Below, piece by piece: positions 38,879 through 47,346 of a stretch of DNA of 64,000 nt. Origin of the DNA: an uncultured Methanobacterium sp. (GTDB lineage: Archaea; Methanobacteriota; Methanobacteria; Methanobacteriales; Methanobacteriaceae); assembly GCF_963665055.1 (NCBI RefSeq), contig NZ_OY762015.1, positions 2,016,001 through 2,080,000 on the forward strand, in the 5' to 3' direction. The translations under genes and the position numbers were made by a program. The notes below the pieces were generated by a model. It was not told the origin of the DNA and did not search any database. It saw nothing but the letters and a program-made list of their open reading frames with translations. Position 1 is the first letter of the stretch. Each line of letters starts with the position of its first letter.

Positions 38879-40633
38879 TTAATTTGATGAGAATGATTCC
38901 CTGGCAATCATCCCTTCATATTGTTTTATATATTCTTGAATCATTTTAAACTGGTTAGGGAAATAAGTTTTAAATTTTAAAGGATTATTAAGGGCAAATG
39001 CCATTGAATCGGCAAAATTCTCTGTCAAATAAGAATTACCCACACTGTTTTTTGCATAACCTGAAACTGCATATTTTCTGATAATTTGAAGATCTTCCAG
39101 AGTGTTAAGACTTTCAGGAACTTGATCAGTAATTTTTGGTTTCAGCTCATGGAAAAATGAACGATCACCCCAGCGTAGATCTATATTCTGACCACTATAA
39201 TGATCCTTTAAGTATTGAACATCTTTCTGAACGGCTTTGAAATAATCATTATCTACTAATGATGAAAAATATTTGTGCTGTCTTACTAACTCGAATCCTC
39301 CTCCCGCCTTATCCAATAAATGATAATCAAAACAATGACCCATTTCATGGTCTAATACTACTCTCCATGATTTATCCTGTGAAGACCCAGCTCCTCTGTA
39401 AAATAATGCATTGTTGTTTGTGAATAACTCAACCGTTCTATCACTATATTTGCCAAACCCTAAGGTTCCATCATTCCTTCCTTTAGTTATTTTAATTCTT
39501 TTAGTGCTTTTTCTCAATGCTAGTGGTGTTTTCATATATTCCTTCATCAAATCAGTTAATTCAACATTATATTTTATCATGCTCTCGGATTTTGCATTTT
39601 GATGCCATTTCACCTCTGTCTTTCCCATCCTATCAAAAAAGTTATAATATTGTTCTCTTCCTACCTTCATAACCCACATATCATTATCAATTGCTGCTTT
39701 CTTAACATCTTCTGGATATTTATTCCAGTTTTTTACAGCTGCTAATTTCTGTTTATCTGTATAATATAGGGGAAATTTTGTGGCCAGATCATCATCTGTT
39801 ACTTTTAACCTCTTTTTTTCTGCTTCTTTAGCTTTTTTCAAGTCTTCGGCAGCTGCTTGGGCTGCTTGGCGAATTCTTTCTGCACTTGGCATTTCAGGAG
39901 TTTCAGGTTTGGGTTTAGGTTTGGGAGATCCAGGCAGGTACTCCTCAGGAACCTGTCTAACCACTTTATAACCTGCTGGCACTTCTTTGTAGAACCGGGC
40001 AGCACAACGGCATCTGGGATGAAGGGGTGGGAGCATTACAGTGAACTTCCCAGTCATTGGGAAGACCACCCCTATATAGGCTTTTTTACACTTTTTACAG
40101 GCAGTGCTATGTGGAAGTACTTCAAAGTACTTGTATCCCATCTCTTTATGTTCTGCCCATTGGCCTAGGTTTTTGGCTCGGACACTTTCAGTTCTGGCTA
40201 TGGTGATGGCTCTTTTCTTGGTCATGCCATCGACATTGTTGACCATGTCTTTGGCTGTTTCTTCCCAGCCCAGGCCTTTATCCATGTTTTTTGCTAGGAT
40301 GTTTCTAAGTTCATCTTTGAGATCATCACCCATACGGGTGACGTAGCCCATTGTGTATTTCTGGCTGATTTCTCTGTATACGGCCCTATGGCCACCTATG
40401 CCCTGGCCTTTGTAACCTGCATCGAATGCTTCAGTGATCCCTGATACTACTTTCTGTGTTTGTTCGAGGTGTTTGGTACTGGTCAAGGGGTTGACATTTG
40501 TGTATACTCCGATGCTTTCCACGAATTCTTGCATTCCCTTGGCACGTGTACCAGTTGTTTGGATATCTCCCCTAATATTAGCCATCAACCTTTTCATTTC
40601 GTTGATGTTGCGGAGAGTCATTGCATCGGACAT
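38879..40633 (-). CDS. MuF-type head protein fused to a putative zinc metalloprotease
   Basis: A 584-aa protein. Residues about 140-225 are the MuF/gpF head morphogenesis domain: TKKRAITIARTESVRAKNLG, CKKC (179-182) and HPRCRC (205-210). A Pro/Lys linker (234-250) and a helical stretch lead to a C-terminal domain of about 300 residues with LDHEMGHCFDYHL (HExxH at 429-433) and ENFADSMAFA as the probable third zinc ligand. MuF proteins with C-terminal toxins are known in bacterial temperate phages. The C-terminal part is AT-richer than the N-terminus. Length is about twice that of plain gpF. Confidence 0.8.
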   Translation of the reverse strand: MSDAMTLRNINEMKRLMANIRGDIQTTGTRAKGMQEFVESIGVYTNVNPLTSTKHLEQTQKVVSGITEAFDAGYKGQGIGGHRAVYREISQKYTMGYVTRMGDDLKDELRNILAKNMDKGLGWEETAKDMVNNVDGMTKKRAITIARTESVRAKNLGQWAEHKEMGYKYFEVLPHSTACKKCKKAYIGVVFPMTGKFTVMLPPLHPRCRCAARFYKEVPAGYKVVRQVPEEYLPGSPKPKPKPETPEMPSAERIRQAAQAAAEDLKKAKEAEKKRLKVTDDDLATKFPLYYTDKQKLAAVKNWNKYPEDVKKAAIDNDMWVMKVGREQYYNFFDRMGKTEVKWHQNAKSESMIKYNVELTDLMKEYMKTPLALRKSTKRIKITKGRNDGTLGFGKYSDRTVELFTNNNALFYRGAGSSQDKSWRVVLDHEMGHCFDYHLLDKAGGGFELVRQHKYFSSLVDNDYFKAVQKDVQYLKDHYSGQNIDLRWGDRSFFHELKPKITDQVPESLNTLEDLQIIRKYAVSGYAKNSVGNSYLTENFADSMAFALNNPLKFKTYFPNQFKMIQEYIKQYEGMIARESFSSN

Positions 40634-40680
40634 GCTAATCGGATAAAAATTTAGGTTAAAAATAGGTCTAGAAATAAGTG

Positions 40681-42030
40681 TTATAACTGTGGGAATCCAT
40701 CTTCCACCTGTTGGATCTCATTCTCCATTCCCTGGAAACCATCAGGTAACGGTGCAGGCTCTGTATCAGGTTCACTCTCCAAAGCCTCTTCATCAACACC
40801 TTCAAATAAAATATCAAAACCCATCTCCTCCAGGGCCTCTTCAAGAACCTGCTGAGTCACACTCTTGGATAACATGAATTTCTCAGCATAAGGCTGAATG
40901 GCATTTAACACCGCCACCACGTCCCTGCGTCGGAATGGTTCAAAAGCAAATTGGGGATATTCTTCAACACCGAAGTTATAATCCACCATCTGCTGAGTTT
41001 TCATCTGCCAGGGTATGGCATGGTCTGCCAGGGATCCATCAAGGAAGATCATTGCAGTGTCGAGATGAGTTTGTGATTGTGAGTAGGATCCACTGGCTTC
41101 CTGCTGGCCAAAAAGTAGGGTGCCTATGAGGAAGTTTCGTTGGATGATCATGTCATGATAATGGAGGGCTGTGAGGAATCCTTCACCGTGGTGTGTTGAT
41201 TCTATGACCTGGACCTGGTCCCCTTCTGGGAAGACCGCATTCATACGGCCTTCATAGAAACCGTTTAACATTTTCTGCATATCTGCTTGGTTTCCTTTAG
41301 CACTGTAAAAACCAGCTAGGTTAGGACTTTCATGTTTCTGCAGGAAAACTGCCCACCACTTCAGGATCTGCTTTTTCATGAAAACATTGTTATTCACTTC
41401 TTTGAGTAGTGGGCTTCCGTATTTGTTACCCATTTCCTCATTGAAAGTGCTTATCAGACATTTCTCTGCAGGTATTGTGATTGGATTTCCATCCCCTACG
41501 TTCTGGATGATTGATTCCACCTCTCCAGTTGGAGTGTATACGAAGCAGTTCTCGATAGTGTCAATAGCTAATGGTTTAATTTTATATGGCATTACACGGG
41601 GCGTGCTAACATCTTTAACATGCCACACCGTCTCAGCTACACTATACCCATATTTCATGTCACTGAAGGTGTCTTTCAGAACCTGCCTCATGGGGATGAT
41701 CTGCATGTTTTTGTATGCTTTGGTGACAAAGTCCGCGACTTCTTTATCCTTTTTATCATCACTGGCAGGGGTAACTGTCCACCGCTGCCTTAACATTGCA
41801 TAAGTGATGAAGAGGAGGCTGCTCTTTACCTGAGGGTCCAGGATCATGTTGTTATAATCCCGGTAGGTGAGTTTATCAGGGTTATATTCTCCTCCGAACA
41901 TGGCTTTCATCCAGGTGTAGTCCTGTCGGCGGCGGCTGAGTTCTCCTCCTAGGTTCCGAGGTGCACCTGCCCTGATTTCAAGCATGGGTTTTTGGTTTAA
42001 GTTGAAGTATTCAACGGGATTAAATGCCAT
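40681..42030 (-). CDS. Portal protein (Mu gp29/DUF935-like)
   Basis: A 449-aa portal. Patterns include MLRQRWTVTPASDDKKDKE, FSDMKYGYSVAETVW and GSPLLKEVNNNVFMKKQILKW, all typical of the Mu-like portal family. It forms the dodecameric gate for DNA. The ATG at 42030 has GAGGAGG upstream and overlaps the terminase stop by 11 bases; the longer frame into terminase is not credible. Confidence 0.87.
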   Translation of the reverse strand: MAFNPVEYFNLNQKPMLEIRAGAPRNLGGELSRRRQDYTWMKAMFGGEYNPDKLTYRDYNNMILDPQVKSSLLFITYAMLRQRWTVTPASDDKKDKEVADFVTKAYKNMQIIPMRQVLKDTFSDMKYGYSVAETVWHVKDVSTPRVMPYKIKPLAIDTIENCFVYTPTGEVESIIQNVGDGNPITIPAEKCLISTFNEEMGNKYGSPLLKEVNNNVFMKKQILKWWAVFLQKHESPNLAGFYSAKGNQADMQKMLNGFYEGRMNAVFPEGDQVQVIESTHHGEGFLTALHYHDMIIQRNFLIGTLLFGQQEASGSYSQSQTHLDTAMIFLDGSLADHAIPWQMKTQQMVDYNFGVEEYPQFAFEPFRRRDVVAVLNAIQPYAEKFMLSKSVTQQVLEEALEEMGFDILFEGVDEEALESEPDTEPAPLPDGFQGMENEIQQVEDGFPQL

Positions 42031-43594
42031 ATTCATCCTCCTCAAAATCATCGGGGTAACTATCTTCGTATTTTTTCTCGGACTGGCTGTATGCGTCACC
42101 GGTCCTGTATTGTGAGAATCTAAATCCAATATCCATACTGTCTAACATGTCCTTGGTAGCTCCAGAAGGGAATGCACTGTATTCTGTTATGAATGGGCGT
42201 AATTGTGGGTGGAATGTGGGGAGATATACTTTACCATTGTAGTAATGTACTGAGCTGTTGATGATCCTCGTGTTTTTATCAAGGATCCCGGTTTCAACTG
42301 GTACAATGGGCAGGAAGTTCGTGCTTATGAGGTGTTGGCCCAGGACTCGCTGATAACCTGTGCTTTCTATTCCAATCTGTAATGGGTTGTACTTCTTGGC
42401 AGTCTCCACAATCAGGTTCACCTGTTCCGGGAACTCGATCTGGTCCCGGATCCAGTCAATCACATAAAAATCTTCCTTAGCATCTATACCAAAAACAGTG
42501 ATAACAGTAAAGTCTGCGGTTTCTTTGGCCTCACTGGCCACGTCCACACTCATATAAATTCTAAACCGTCCAAGCCAACTCTTAACTCGGCGGATGTAAG
42601 ATTGGTAACTTTCACCATCTTCCTGGACGATGGGTTCATAGTATCTAAGCCATGCTTCTTTGAGGATCCGGCCCTTCAAACCCGAAGGGTCATTCTGATA
42701 TTCCCTATTAAAGTAAATGGGACCCATCACATCTAATTCTAAAAGTAACTCTTCAATGGGCCATTTCTTGGGCCATAATACTTTATAATTTCCAATAATA
42801 TTTTTAACGCCAGTTGTGACCCGTTTCCCATCGATAACCTCATAAATGAACTCCCACTTTTTAGGCCACTGAAGTATTGCTTTTTCTTCTATAACATGCC
42901 AAGAACGGTTATCGATAAGTTTCTGGTACATATCATCATAATGCTTCCGGGTCCCGGTTCCGATAACTCGACCCCCAGGTTCCAGGAGAGGTATCACTGT
43001 ACCATTAAACCAATCAAGGGGTGCCTGTCTGGACTGATCCGTCCGGCTGTTGGCATCGTCTATCAGGTCATCCGGTAATAGTAGGTGGAAGTGACCACCT
43101 GTGATCGCACCGAGGAGGCCAGCAGATTCGATTGTGGCATCTCTTTGTACTTTCTCCCGATTGTACCAAATCTGGTCATTTCTACGATGATAAGTTGAAA
43201 GTTCATATTCAAAGTCAGTTAAGAGTTTATCATTATTTTGAAGATCCGCATCAACAAGTTCAAGGTTTTTCAAACCCTGTGTGGCAGTCTTGGCCAGCAG
43301 AAGTACATTAAAGTTAGGAGTGTAAAGAGTGCTGTGTTCAGCGTAAACCCTGGGAATCGTCCAGGTTTTACCATGACCTCGGGGACTAATAAGCCAGTTA
43401 AACCTGAACTGACCAATCCGGTCAAACCATCGAACCTGATGGTCCGGAACATCCATATCAAGATAATAATTAGCAAAAAAAGGAATACTATACTTACCGA
43501 TCGTCTTCGGATGCAGAGTCTTCAGCAGATCCAATTGCTCCCCGCTTAGCGAGGAACAATCCAAACTCTTCAACGACCTTTTCATCGACGCCAT
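42020..43594 (-). CDS. Terminase large subunit
   Basis: A 524-aa packaging motor. Walker A is LISPRGHGKTWT near residue 72 and Walker B is LLLPDDLIDD near residue 175. The C-terminal nuclease has its first Asp in YMSVDVASEAKETADFTV, followed by IGIESTGYQRVLGQHL. The ATG at 43594 overlaps the small subunit by 101 bases; a TTG at 43534 with GGGAG upstream is another possible start. Confidence 0.92.
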   Translation of the reverse strand: MASMKRSLKSLDCSSLSGEQLDLLKTLHPKTIGKYSIPFFANYYLDMDVPDHQVRWFDRIGQFRFNWLISPRGHGKTWTIPRVYAEHSTLYTPNFNVLLLAKTATQGLKNLELVDADLQNNDKLLTDFEYELSTYHRRNDQIWYNREKVQRDATIESAGLLGAITGGHFHLLLPDDLIDDANSRTDQSRQAPLDWFNGTVIPLLEPGGRVIGTGTRKHYDDMYQKLIDNRSWHVIEEKAILQWPKKWEFIYEVIDGKRVTTGVKNIIGNYKVLWPKKWPIEELLLELDVMGPIYFNREYQNDPSGLKGRILKEAWLRYYEPIVQEDGESYQSYIRRVKSWLGRFRIYMSVDVASEAKETADFTVITVFGIDAKEDFYVIDWIRDQIEFPEQVNLIVETAKKYNPLQIGIESTGYQRVLGQHLISTNFLPIVPVETGILDKNTRIINSSVHYYNGKVYLPTFHPQLRPFITEYSAFPSGATKDMLDSMDIGFRFSQYRTGDAYSQSEKKYEDSYPDDFEEDEYGI

Positions 43595-44072
43595 CAGGCA
43601 AGACCGCCTTTATTCTGTGTTCAACCTTGCCCCTAACGGTCACGTCAGAAGTTTCCTTGATAATTCCCAAAATCTGATACTTGGTACGGAGTTTCTGATC
43701 CTTAGTTTTCAGAAGATTATTGAGTAACCTGGCCACATCTTTCTCATTCATATCTTCAATGATGCTGGGATCAATTTCATTAATGAAAGTGTCAATCAAG
43801 TCACAGTCTTCATCAATTTTTTCAATATCCCTGACCTGTTCATCAGCCGCACCATCAAGGCGTTCCTTGCTCTTTTTTTCCTGATATTTTTTTCTAGCAG
43901 CCAGTGTAATATTGAATTTTTTGTTTTTGTAATTGTTAATTGTCTGTCGGGATATAGGGGCTTCTTTCTTTTTAAGCCAGTTAGCAATATCTGTATCTGG
44001 CTTGCCTTCCTTGATCATTTCCTCAATTTCTTTTCTGTAAGGTGATGATTCCACAGCGTTAGGACGGCCCAT
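43494..44072 (-). CDS. Terminase small subunit
   Basis: A 192-aa protein with an N-terminal helix-turn-helix (IEEMIKEGKPDTDIANWL and APISRQTINNYKNKKFN) and a charged C-terminal part. It binds phage DNA and loads the large subunit. The ATG at 44072 (MGRPNAVESSPYRKEI) is chosen over a GTG nine bases earlier. It overlaps the large subunit gene. Confidence 0.8.
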   Translation of the reverse strand: MGRPNAVESSPYRKEIEEMIKEGKPDTDIANWLKKKEAPISRQTINNYKNKKFNITLAARKKYQEKKSKERLDGAADEQVRDIEKIDEDCDLIDTFINEIDPSIIEDMNEKDVARLLNNLLKTKDQKLRTKYQILGIIKETSDVTVRGKVEHRIKAVLPDGVDEKVVEEFGLFLAKRGAIGSAEDSASEDDR

Positions 44073-44146
44073 TTTAATCACACTTAGAATCTGTAAAGAA
44101 ATGTCAATTTATTGTCAAGAAATGTCAAAATAAAATAAATTATGAT

Positions 44147-44764
44147 TCATATTTCTGCAGCTTTTCTGAGTTGATATTTGTTGATTACTCCATCTCGATT
44201 AAGCCGTATTAATTCCAATAATATTCGACCGTCTGTGGGTTGTTCTTTTTTGTTTTCAATGACTAAGATTGCTTTTTTAACAATCACGGCTGCTGGTGTT
44301 TGGTGGGTGATGTCAGTGTACAATTCAGGTAGATTCTCATGGCAGTATTCACCGTTTTTGCAGGGGCCTTGGTCGCATCCGCCACGTATTTGTATAATGT
44401 CTCTGCAGAGTAGTTCTTCTAGTTCTGAGACGATTTCCATGGTTTTTAGGAATTGTTCTTGTTGTTCTTCTGCTCTTTTTTTGTTTTCTTCGCGTTGTTT
44501 AATCACTTTGTACAGGTCGCCGATGAAATAAATGATTACTCCTATGAGGATGAGTGCGATTGCTGTGTATGGGGCATGCCAGATGTAAGTTCCTGGTTGT
44601 ACCCAGCTGTATACTAGGATGCTTCCTCCGATTGTTATGAGGAATGTTCCAACTGTTGATTTGATGAGTCCTGATACCATCATTACTTTGAAGTATGGAT
44701 CTTTGATGAATGATGGTGGGTTTTTGAAAAAAGAAAAAGAAATGTGGGGTTTGTTGATTTCCAT
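44147..44764 (-). CDS. Two-helix membrane protein with Cys motif upstream of terminase
   Basis: A 205-aa protein with two hydrophobic helices (about 36-55 and 66-88), a coiled Glu/Gln-rich segment, and a Cys-rich stretch CRDIIQIRGGCDQGPCKNGE with a further Cys, then a helical C-terminus (GRILLELIRLNRDGVINKYQ). It follows another membrane protein gene after 20 bp. One of the two could be a holin, but neither has a distinctive signature. Confidence 0.6.
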   Translation of the reverse strand: MEINKPHISFSFFKNPPSFIKDPYFKVMMVSGLIKSTVGTFLITIGGSILVYSWVQPGTYIWHAPYTAIALILIGVIIYFIGDLYKVIKQREENKKRAEEQQEQFLKTMEIVSELEELLCRDIIQIRGGCDQGPCKNGEYCHENLPELYTDITHQTPAAVIVKKAILVIENKKEQPTDGRILLELIRLNRDGVINKYQLRKAAEI

Positions 44765-44784
44765 AGGTGGTCCACCCCTTAGTT

Positions 44785-45279
44785 TTATGATTCCTTTCCA
44801 GGTTCGTCCTCAACAATACCTTCAGCTGTGATCATTTCCTCATCAGGGTCGGGGGTTATTGTGGCGTTTGTATTAATTGTTGAAGGTTTGAGAGATGCAG
44901 CCATGGGTTCTGTTTTTTGAACTCTTAGGTTGCTAGCGTATTGTGAGAGTCCTGCTAGGAGTATTAAAACAAATATTTTGTATTCAACAGGAACTTGGCT
45001 GAGGATTTGATCTTGATATTGTAGTACAATTGGGAAAGCTGCTAGGAATATGGTGGTGAGGTAATCGAAGTATTTCCATTTTTTAATATTTTCAACTGCG
45101 AATCTTGAACGTTCACCTGCGGCCAGTTGTGATACAAATGCAAGTAGTACCATTAATATGATTAAATATCCTGGTGGTGCGTATGCCTGTATTGATCCTG
45201 AGAATATCAGGATTATGGCTGGGAGAGCTAAAAGAATGGTGGTCAGGCCATCTAATAATTTTGTGGTGTTTATTTCCAT
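44785..45279 (-). CDS. Multi-helix membrane protein, holin candidate
   Basis: A 164-aa protein with four hydrophobic helices (about 10-28, 37-55, 70-86 and 98-112) and a polar tail rich in Thr, Pro and Glu. AAGGAGATG precedes the ATG. Size and helix count are compatible with a holin, but it is encoded far from the endoisopeptidase. Confidence 0.55.
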   Translation of the reverse strand: MEINTTKLLDGLTTILLALPAIILIFSGSIQAYAPPGYLIILMVLLAFVSQLAAGERSRFAVENIKKWKYFDYLTTIFLAAFPIVLQYQDQILSQVPVEYKIFVLILLAGLSQYASNLRVQKTEPMAASLKPSTINTNATITPDPDEEMITAEGIVEDEPGKES

Positions 45280-45280
45280 G

Positions 45281-45410
45281 TATTTTCATCTCCTTATTTT
45301 TTTTGTTCATTAAAAAATGAGAATTAACTATAAAGTTATGATAATGTTCAGTGCCACCAGCTCTTGGGGGTGCAGCTGTAGCGTTGCATTGGCCAAGGAC
45401 ATTGAACAAA
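45281..45410. other. GC-rich structured island in an intergenic region
   Basis: Between two small genes, 45343-45408 is GC-richer than its surroundings and contains nested inverted repeats: TGTTCA at 45345 with TGAACA near 45402, CAGCT/AGCTG flanking a G-run near 45365, and TTGGCCAA near 45389. It could encode a folded RNA or be a binding site. Confidence 0.3.
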
Positions 45411-45500
45411 TTAATAAAAAGTCAAGTTGTAGGCTACATAAAAGAAAAATAAAAGTATACTTAATAGGATGATTCCCACGCCCAATAGGTCTTTATTCAT
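45411..45500 (-). CDS. 29-aa single-helix membrane peptide
   Basis: A 29-aa open frame that is mostly one membrane helix (GVGIILLSILLFFFYVAYNL). GAAGGATTG lies about 8 bases upstream of the ATG. It starts 14 bases after the JAMM gene. Small single-helix proteins are common in phage early regions, but translation is not proven. Confidence 0.45.
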   Translation of the reverse strand: MNKDLLGVGIILLSILLFFFYVAYNLTFY

Positions 45501-45513
45501 TTATATCAATCCT

Positions 45514-45984
45514 TCAATTCTGTTGTTTGAATTTGAATTTTTGATTATTCATGTAAAGGTGAACACTGAACTCCCATCCCATGGACTCATTTCCACCTGC
45601 AATGATTTGGATAATTTCATGACAGTTGAGTTTTTCATCCTGAGAAAATTCGTGCATAGTAGCATCATCTATTGGGCTTGGTTCTGGACTGTTGTTGGGA
45701 TGGTAATGCCATTCACCAACTAAAAATTCGCCCTGTTTCCATTTCTCATCTAAAAGTTCATTCAATCCAGCTGTGCCTCTATAAAAATCACAAGGTTCAT
45801 GTATACTGTCAGCTGGTGGGCCAATTATTTCGGACACTATGGCCCGATTATCAAAATAAGCACCTATGAGAATTCCACCTGTTTCCAGGTCTTTAAATTT
45901 AGAACATTCTTCTAGGATGTTTTTTAGTAGGGGATTGTCAAGTATGATCTCCAAATTAGTATCTTCTGATTTGAAGATTAACAT
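45514..45984 (-). CDS. JAMM/MPN-domain metallo-isopeptidase
   Basis: A 156-aa protein with the complete JAMM zinc site: catalytic Glu in LETGGILIG near residue 34, HYH (93-95) and SPIDD with Ser103 and Asp106. JAMM enzymes cut isopeptide bonds of ubiquitin-like proteins; archaea have such modifiers (SAMPs). In a phage early operon it could remove host modifiers or counter defence. The ATG at 45984 is favoured (AAAGG upstream); an ATG three codons earlier is possible. Confidence 0.8.
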   Translation of the reverse strand: MLIFKSEDTNLEIILDNPLLKNILEECSKFKDLETGGILIGAYFDNRAIVSEIIGPPADSIHEPCDFYRGTAGLNELLDEKWKQGEFLVGEWHYHPNNSPEPSPIDDATMHEFSQDEKLNCHEIIQIIAGGNESMGWEFSVHLYMNNQKFKFKQQN

Positions 45985-46025
45985 TTGAATCATCCTTTAA
46001 ATGTTAAAATAATAAATTAGATCTC

Positions 46026-46469
46026 TTATCTGGTTGAAGTATCAAGAGTTGCACCACCCCAACCATACTGTACAGGATAACCTCCAGCAAAAAGTGGTGG
46101 TGGTCCAAGCAATACCAAACCACAAGATCGACAGGTAGTGGTATCTGTTTTAGGATCCTCCACAATGTCAATACTCTTACACTCAGGACAATGCCGGATT
46201 ATATCTTCCTGCTCGCCACAAGTGCTACAGGCACGATATAATCCATGTCCTTTTTTGGAAAAAATGGCGACATCATGGCAGTTGATGACAGTGAGTTTAG
46301 CCTCTGCCCGGGCCAATAAAACAGTTGGAAACCAGGCAGAGGAGAGTTGATCAATTATGGTTGAACATGACCGGCAAGTATACTGAAATAAAACTCTTTT
46401 CCGTCTATGATTTTTAGGAGGGCGACCACTACAGGAATCCGGTGTGGGAGTGGATGTTGTAGTGGCCAA
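46026..46469 (-). CDS. Zinc-ribbon protein with a TFB-like ribbon
   Basis: A 147-aa protein. An N-terminal basic stretch SGRPPKNHRRKR precedes three zinc motifs: CRSC (32-35), CSTC (81-84), and CPEC (94-97) with CRSC (113-116). The last pair has a 15-residue spacing and the tail CGLVL, as in the N-terminal ribbon of archaeal transcription factor TFB that docks on RNA polymerase. No cyclin-fold domains follow. Start is probably TTG, with GAGGGG nine bases upstream. It could redirect or block host transcription. Confidence 0.65.
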   Translation of the reverse strand: MATTTSTPTPDSCSGRPPKNHRRKRVLFQYTCRSCSTIIDQLSSAWFPTVLLARAEAKLTVINCHDVAIFSKKGHGLYRACSTCGEQEDIIRHCPECKSIDIVEDPKTDTTTCRSCGLVLLGPPPLFAGGYPVQYGWGGATLDTSTR

Positions 46470-46472
46470 GTT

Positions 46473-46808
46473 TTACCGCCCCTCACTATTAACTCTGGAC
46501 ACTAATTTTCCATGGTGAGGGTTATGTGGTAATCGAAGTCTTCGCATTTCTTTGAAGATTTCACGTGCTTCTATTTTAAAATTAGAATGGGGGTGATTGG
46601 AGAGGAATCCTGTGCCTAGATTCCCCTCCCGGGTAACATTTTTATACTTGTGGTATCGTTCTTGCTCTTTCCGACGTTTATAATCCCTACGATGTTCCAG
46701 GTAACAGTCTTGGCCATTGGGGCCTTGACCTTTGCGGTGGAATCTTTGGTTTCCATGACTTGGATTAGTTATAGGAGTTTTGCACCAGTCGCAGATCTTC
46801 AGAATAAT
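46473..46808 (-). CDS. Zinc-binding early protein without a standard start codon
   Basis: About 111 codons with CDWCKTPI, a central RFHRKGQGPNGQDCYLEH and a basic helix RRDYKRRKEQERYHKYK, the arrangement of small CxxC-H-C proteins. The open frame reaches back to a TGA at about 46853 but has no ATG, GTG or TTG. GGAGGG lies just before an ATT at 46808. An ATT start, or a frameshift joining it to the short frame starting at 46857 (MNKGRPILNIS), would explain it. Confidence 0.5.
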   Translation of the reverse strand: MILKICDWCKTPITNPSHGNQRFHRKGQGPNGQDCYLEHRRDYKRRKEQERYHKYKNVTREGNLGTGFLSNHPHSNFKIEAREIFKEMRRLRLPHNPHHGKLVSRVNSEGR

Positions 46809-46861
46809 TGTACCCTCCAGCCTGAGAAATATTAAGGATTGGTCGTCCCTTATTCATAATA

Positions 46862-47044
46862 TTATAAGGGGAAGGTATTTATATTTATGAAATGAAAAAA
46901 TAGTAACTGGAATGTCCGGTGTGGAAAGGTCAACTGACCATGAACTTTTTTTAAATATCTCTCCGCCTTATCGAATGGATTTGGTCGTCCCTGACATAAC
47001 GTGAAGAGGAAAAAGCCCCCACACCGGCTTCCATTCCTCTTCAC
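46862..47044 (-). CDS. Doubtful 60-aa frame after the 47041 gene
   Basis: A GTG-initiated frame overlapping the previous stop (GTGA) and reading through the repeated GGACGACCAA element as GRPNPFDKAERYLKKVHG, then a phenylalanine-rich tail. The tail looks non-coding. The same DNA also reads as a nine-residue leader frame at 46968-46997. Probably at most the first half is meaningful. Confidence 0.25.
   Translation of the reverse strand: MKRNGSRCGGFFLFTLCQGRPNPFDKAERYLKKVHGQLTFPHRTFQLLFFHFININTFPL
46968..46997 (-). other. Short leader-like frame MSGTTKSIR
   Basis: Copy of the repeated early element: ATGTCAGGGACGACCAAA then TCC ATT CGA TAA. No clear ribosome-binding site precedes it. The same 18 bases start real or possible genes at 51583 and 54689. 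Confidence 0.3.
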
Positions 47045-47346
47045 TTTCTCGGCATGTTCTTTTTTTGTTCAAAAGGTTCTGAACAATACAATCTCTCAAA
47101 ACCTTCATGACCAAAGTTAGTCTGAACCTCCCATTCATTAAGTTTCTTTAATAATTTTTCACCATCCCCATAATCAGCTATACTGGGCTGAAAAAATTTC
47201 TCAGTCCACTTCTGGATTCTTTGCATAATATACAAACTGGGCCGCATTTCAAGGATACTGTCATTTACTTCTTTAATTTCTGCCTCTTCAAGAGGCATGT
47301 TCTGGAAGCAGGGCCATCCCTGATTAAAATCAAAAGTCTCCATCAA
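47041..47346 (-). CDS. Uncharacterised early protein
   Basis: A 101-aa acidic protein starting MMETFDFNQGWPCFQ, helical in the second half (PSLYIMQRIQKWTEKFF). It overlaps the previous gene by four bases. No motif recognised. Confidence 0.65.
   Translation of the reverse strand: MMETFDFNQGWPCFQNMPLEEAEIKEVNDSILEMRPSLYIMQRIQKWTEKFFQPSIADYGDGEKLLKKLNEWEVQTNFGHEGFERLYCSEPFEQKKNMPRK

Noticed and set aside
43238..43549. 103-aa plus-strand frame
   Set aside because: It is antisense to the terminase large subunit and has no start signals.
45113..45409. Minus-strand frame starting MFNVLGQC
   Set aside because: It runs out of frame through the well-supported membrane protein at 44785-45279, and its start lies in a structured spacer.
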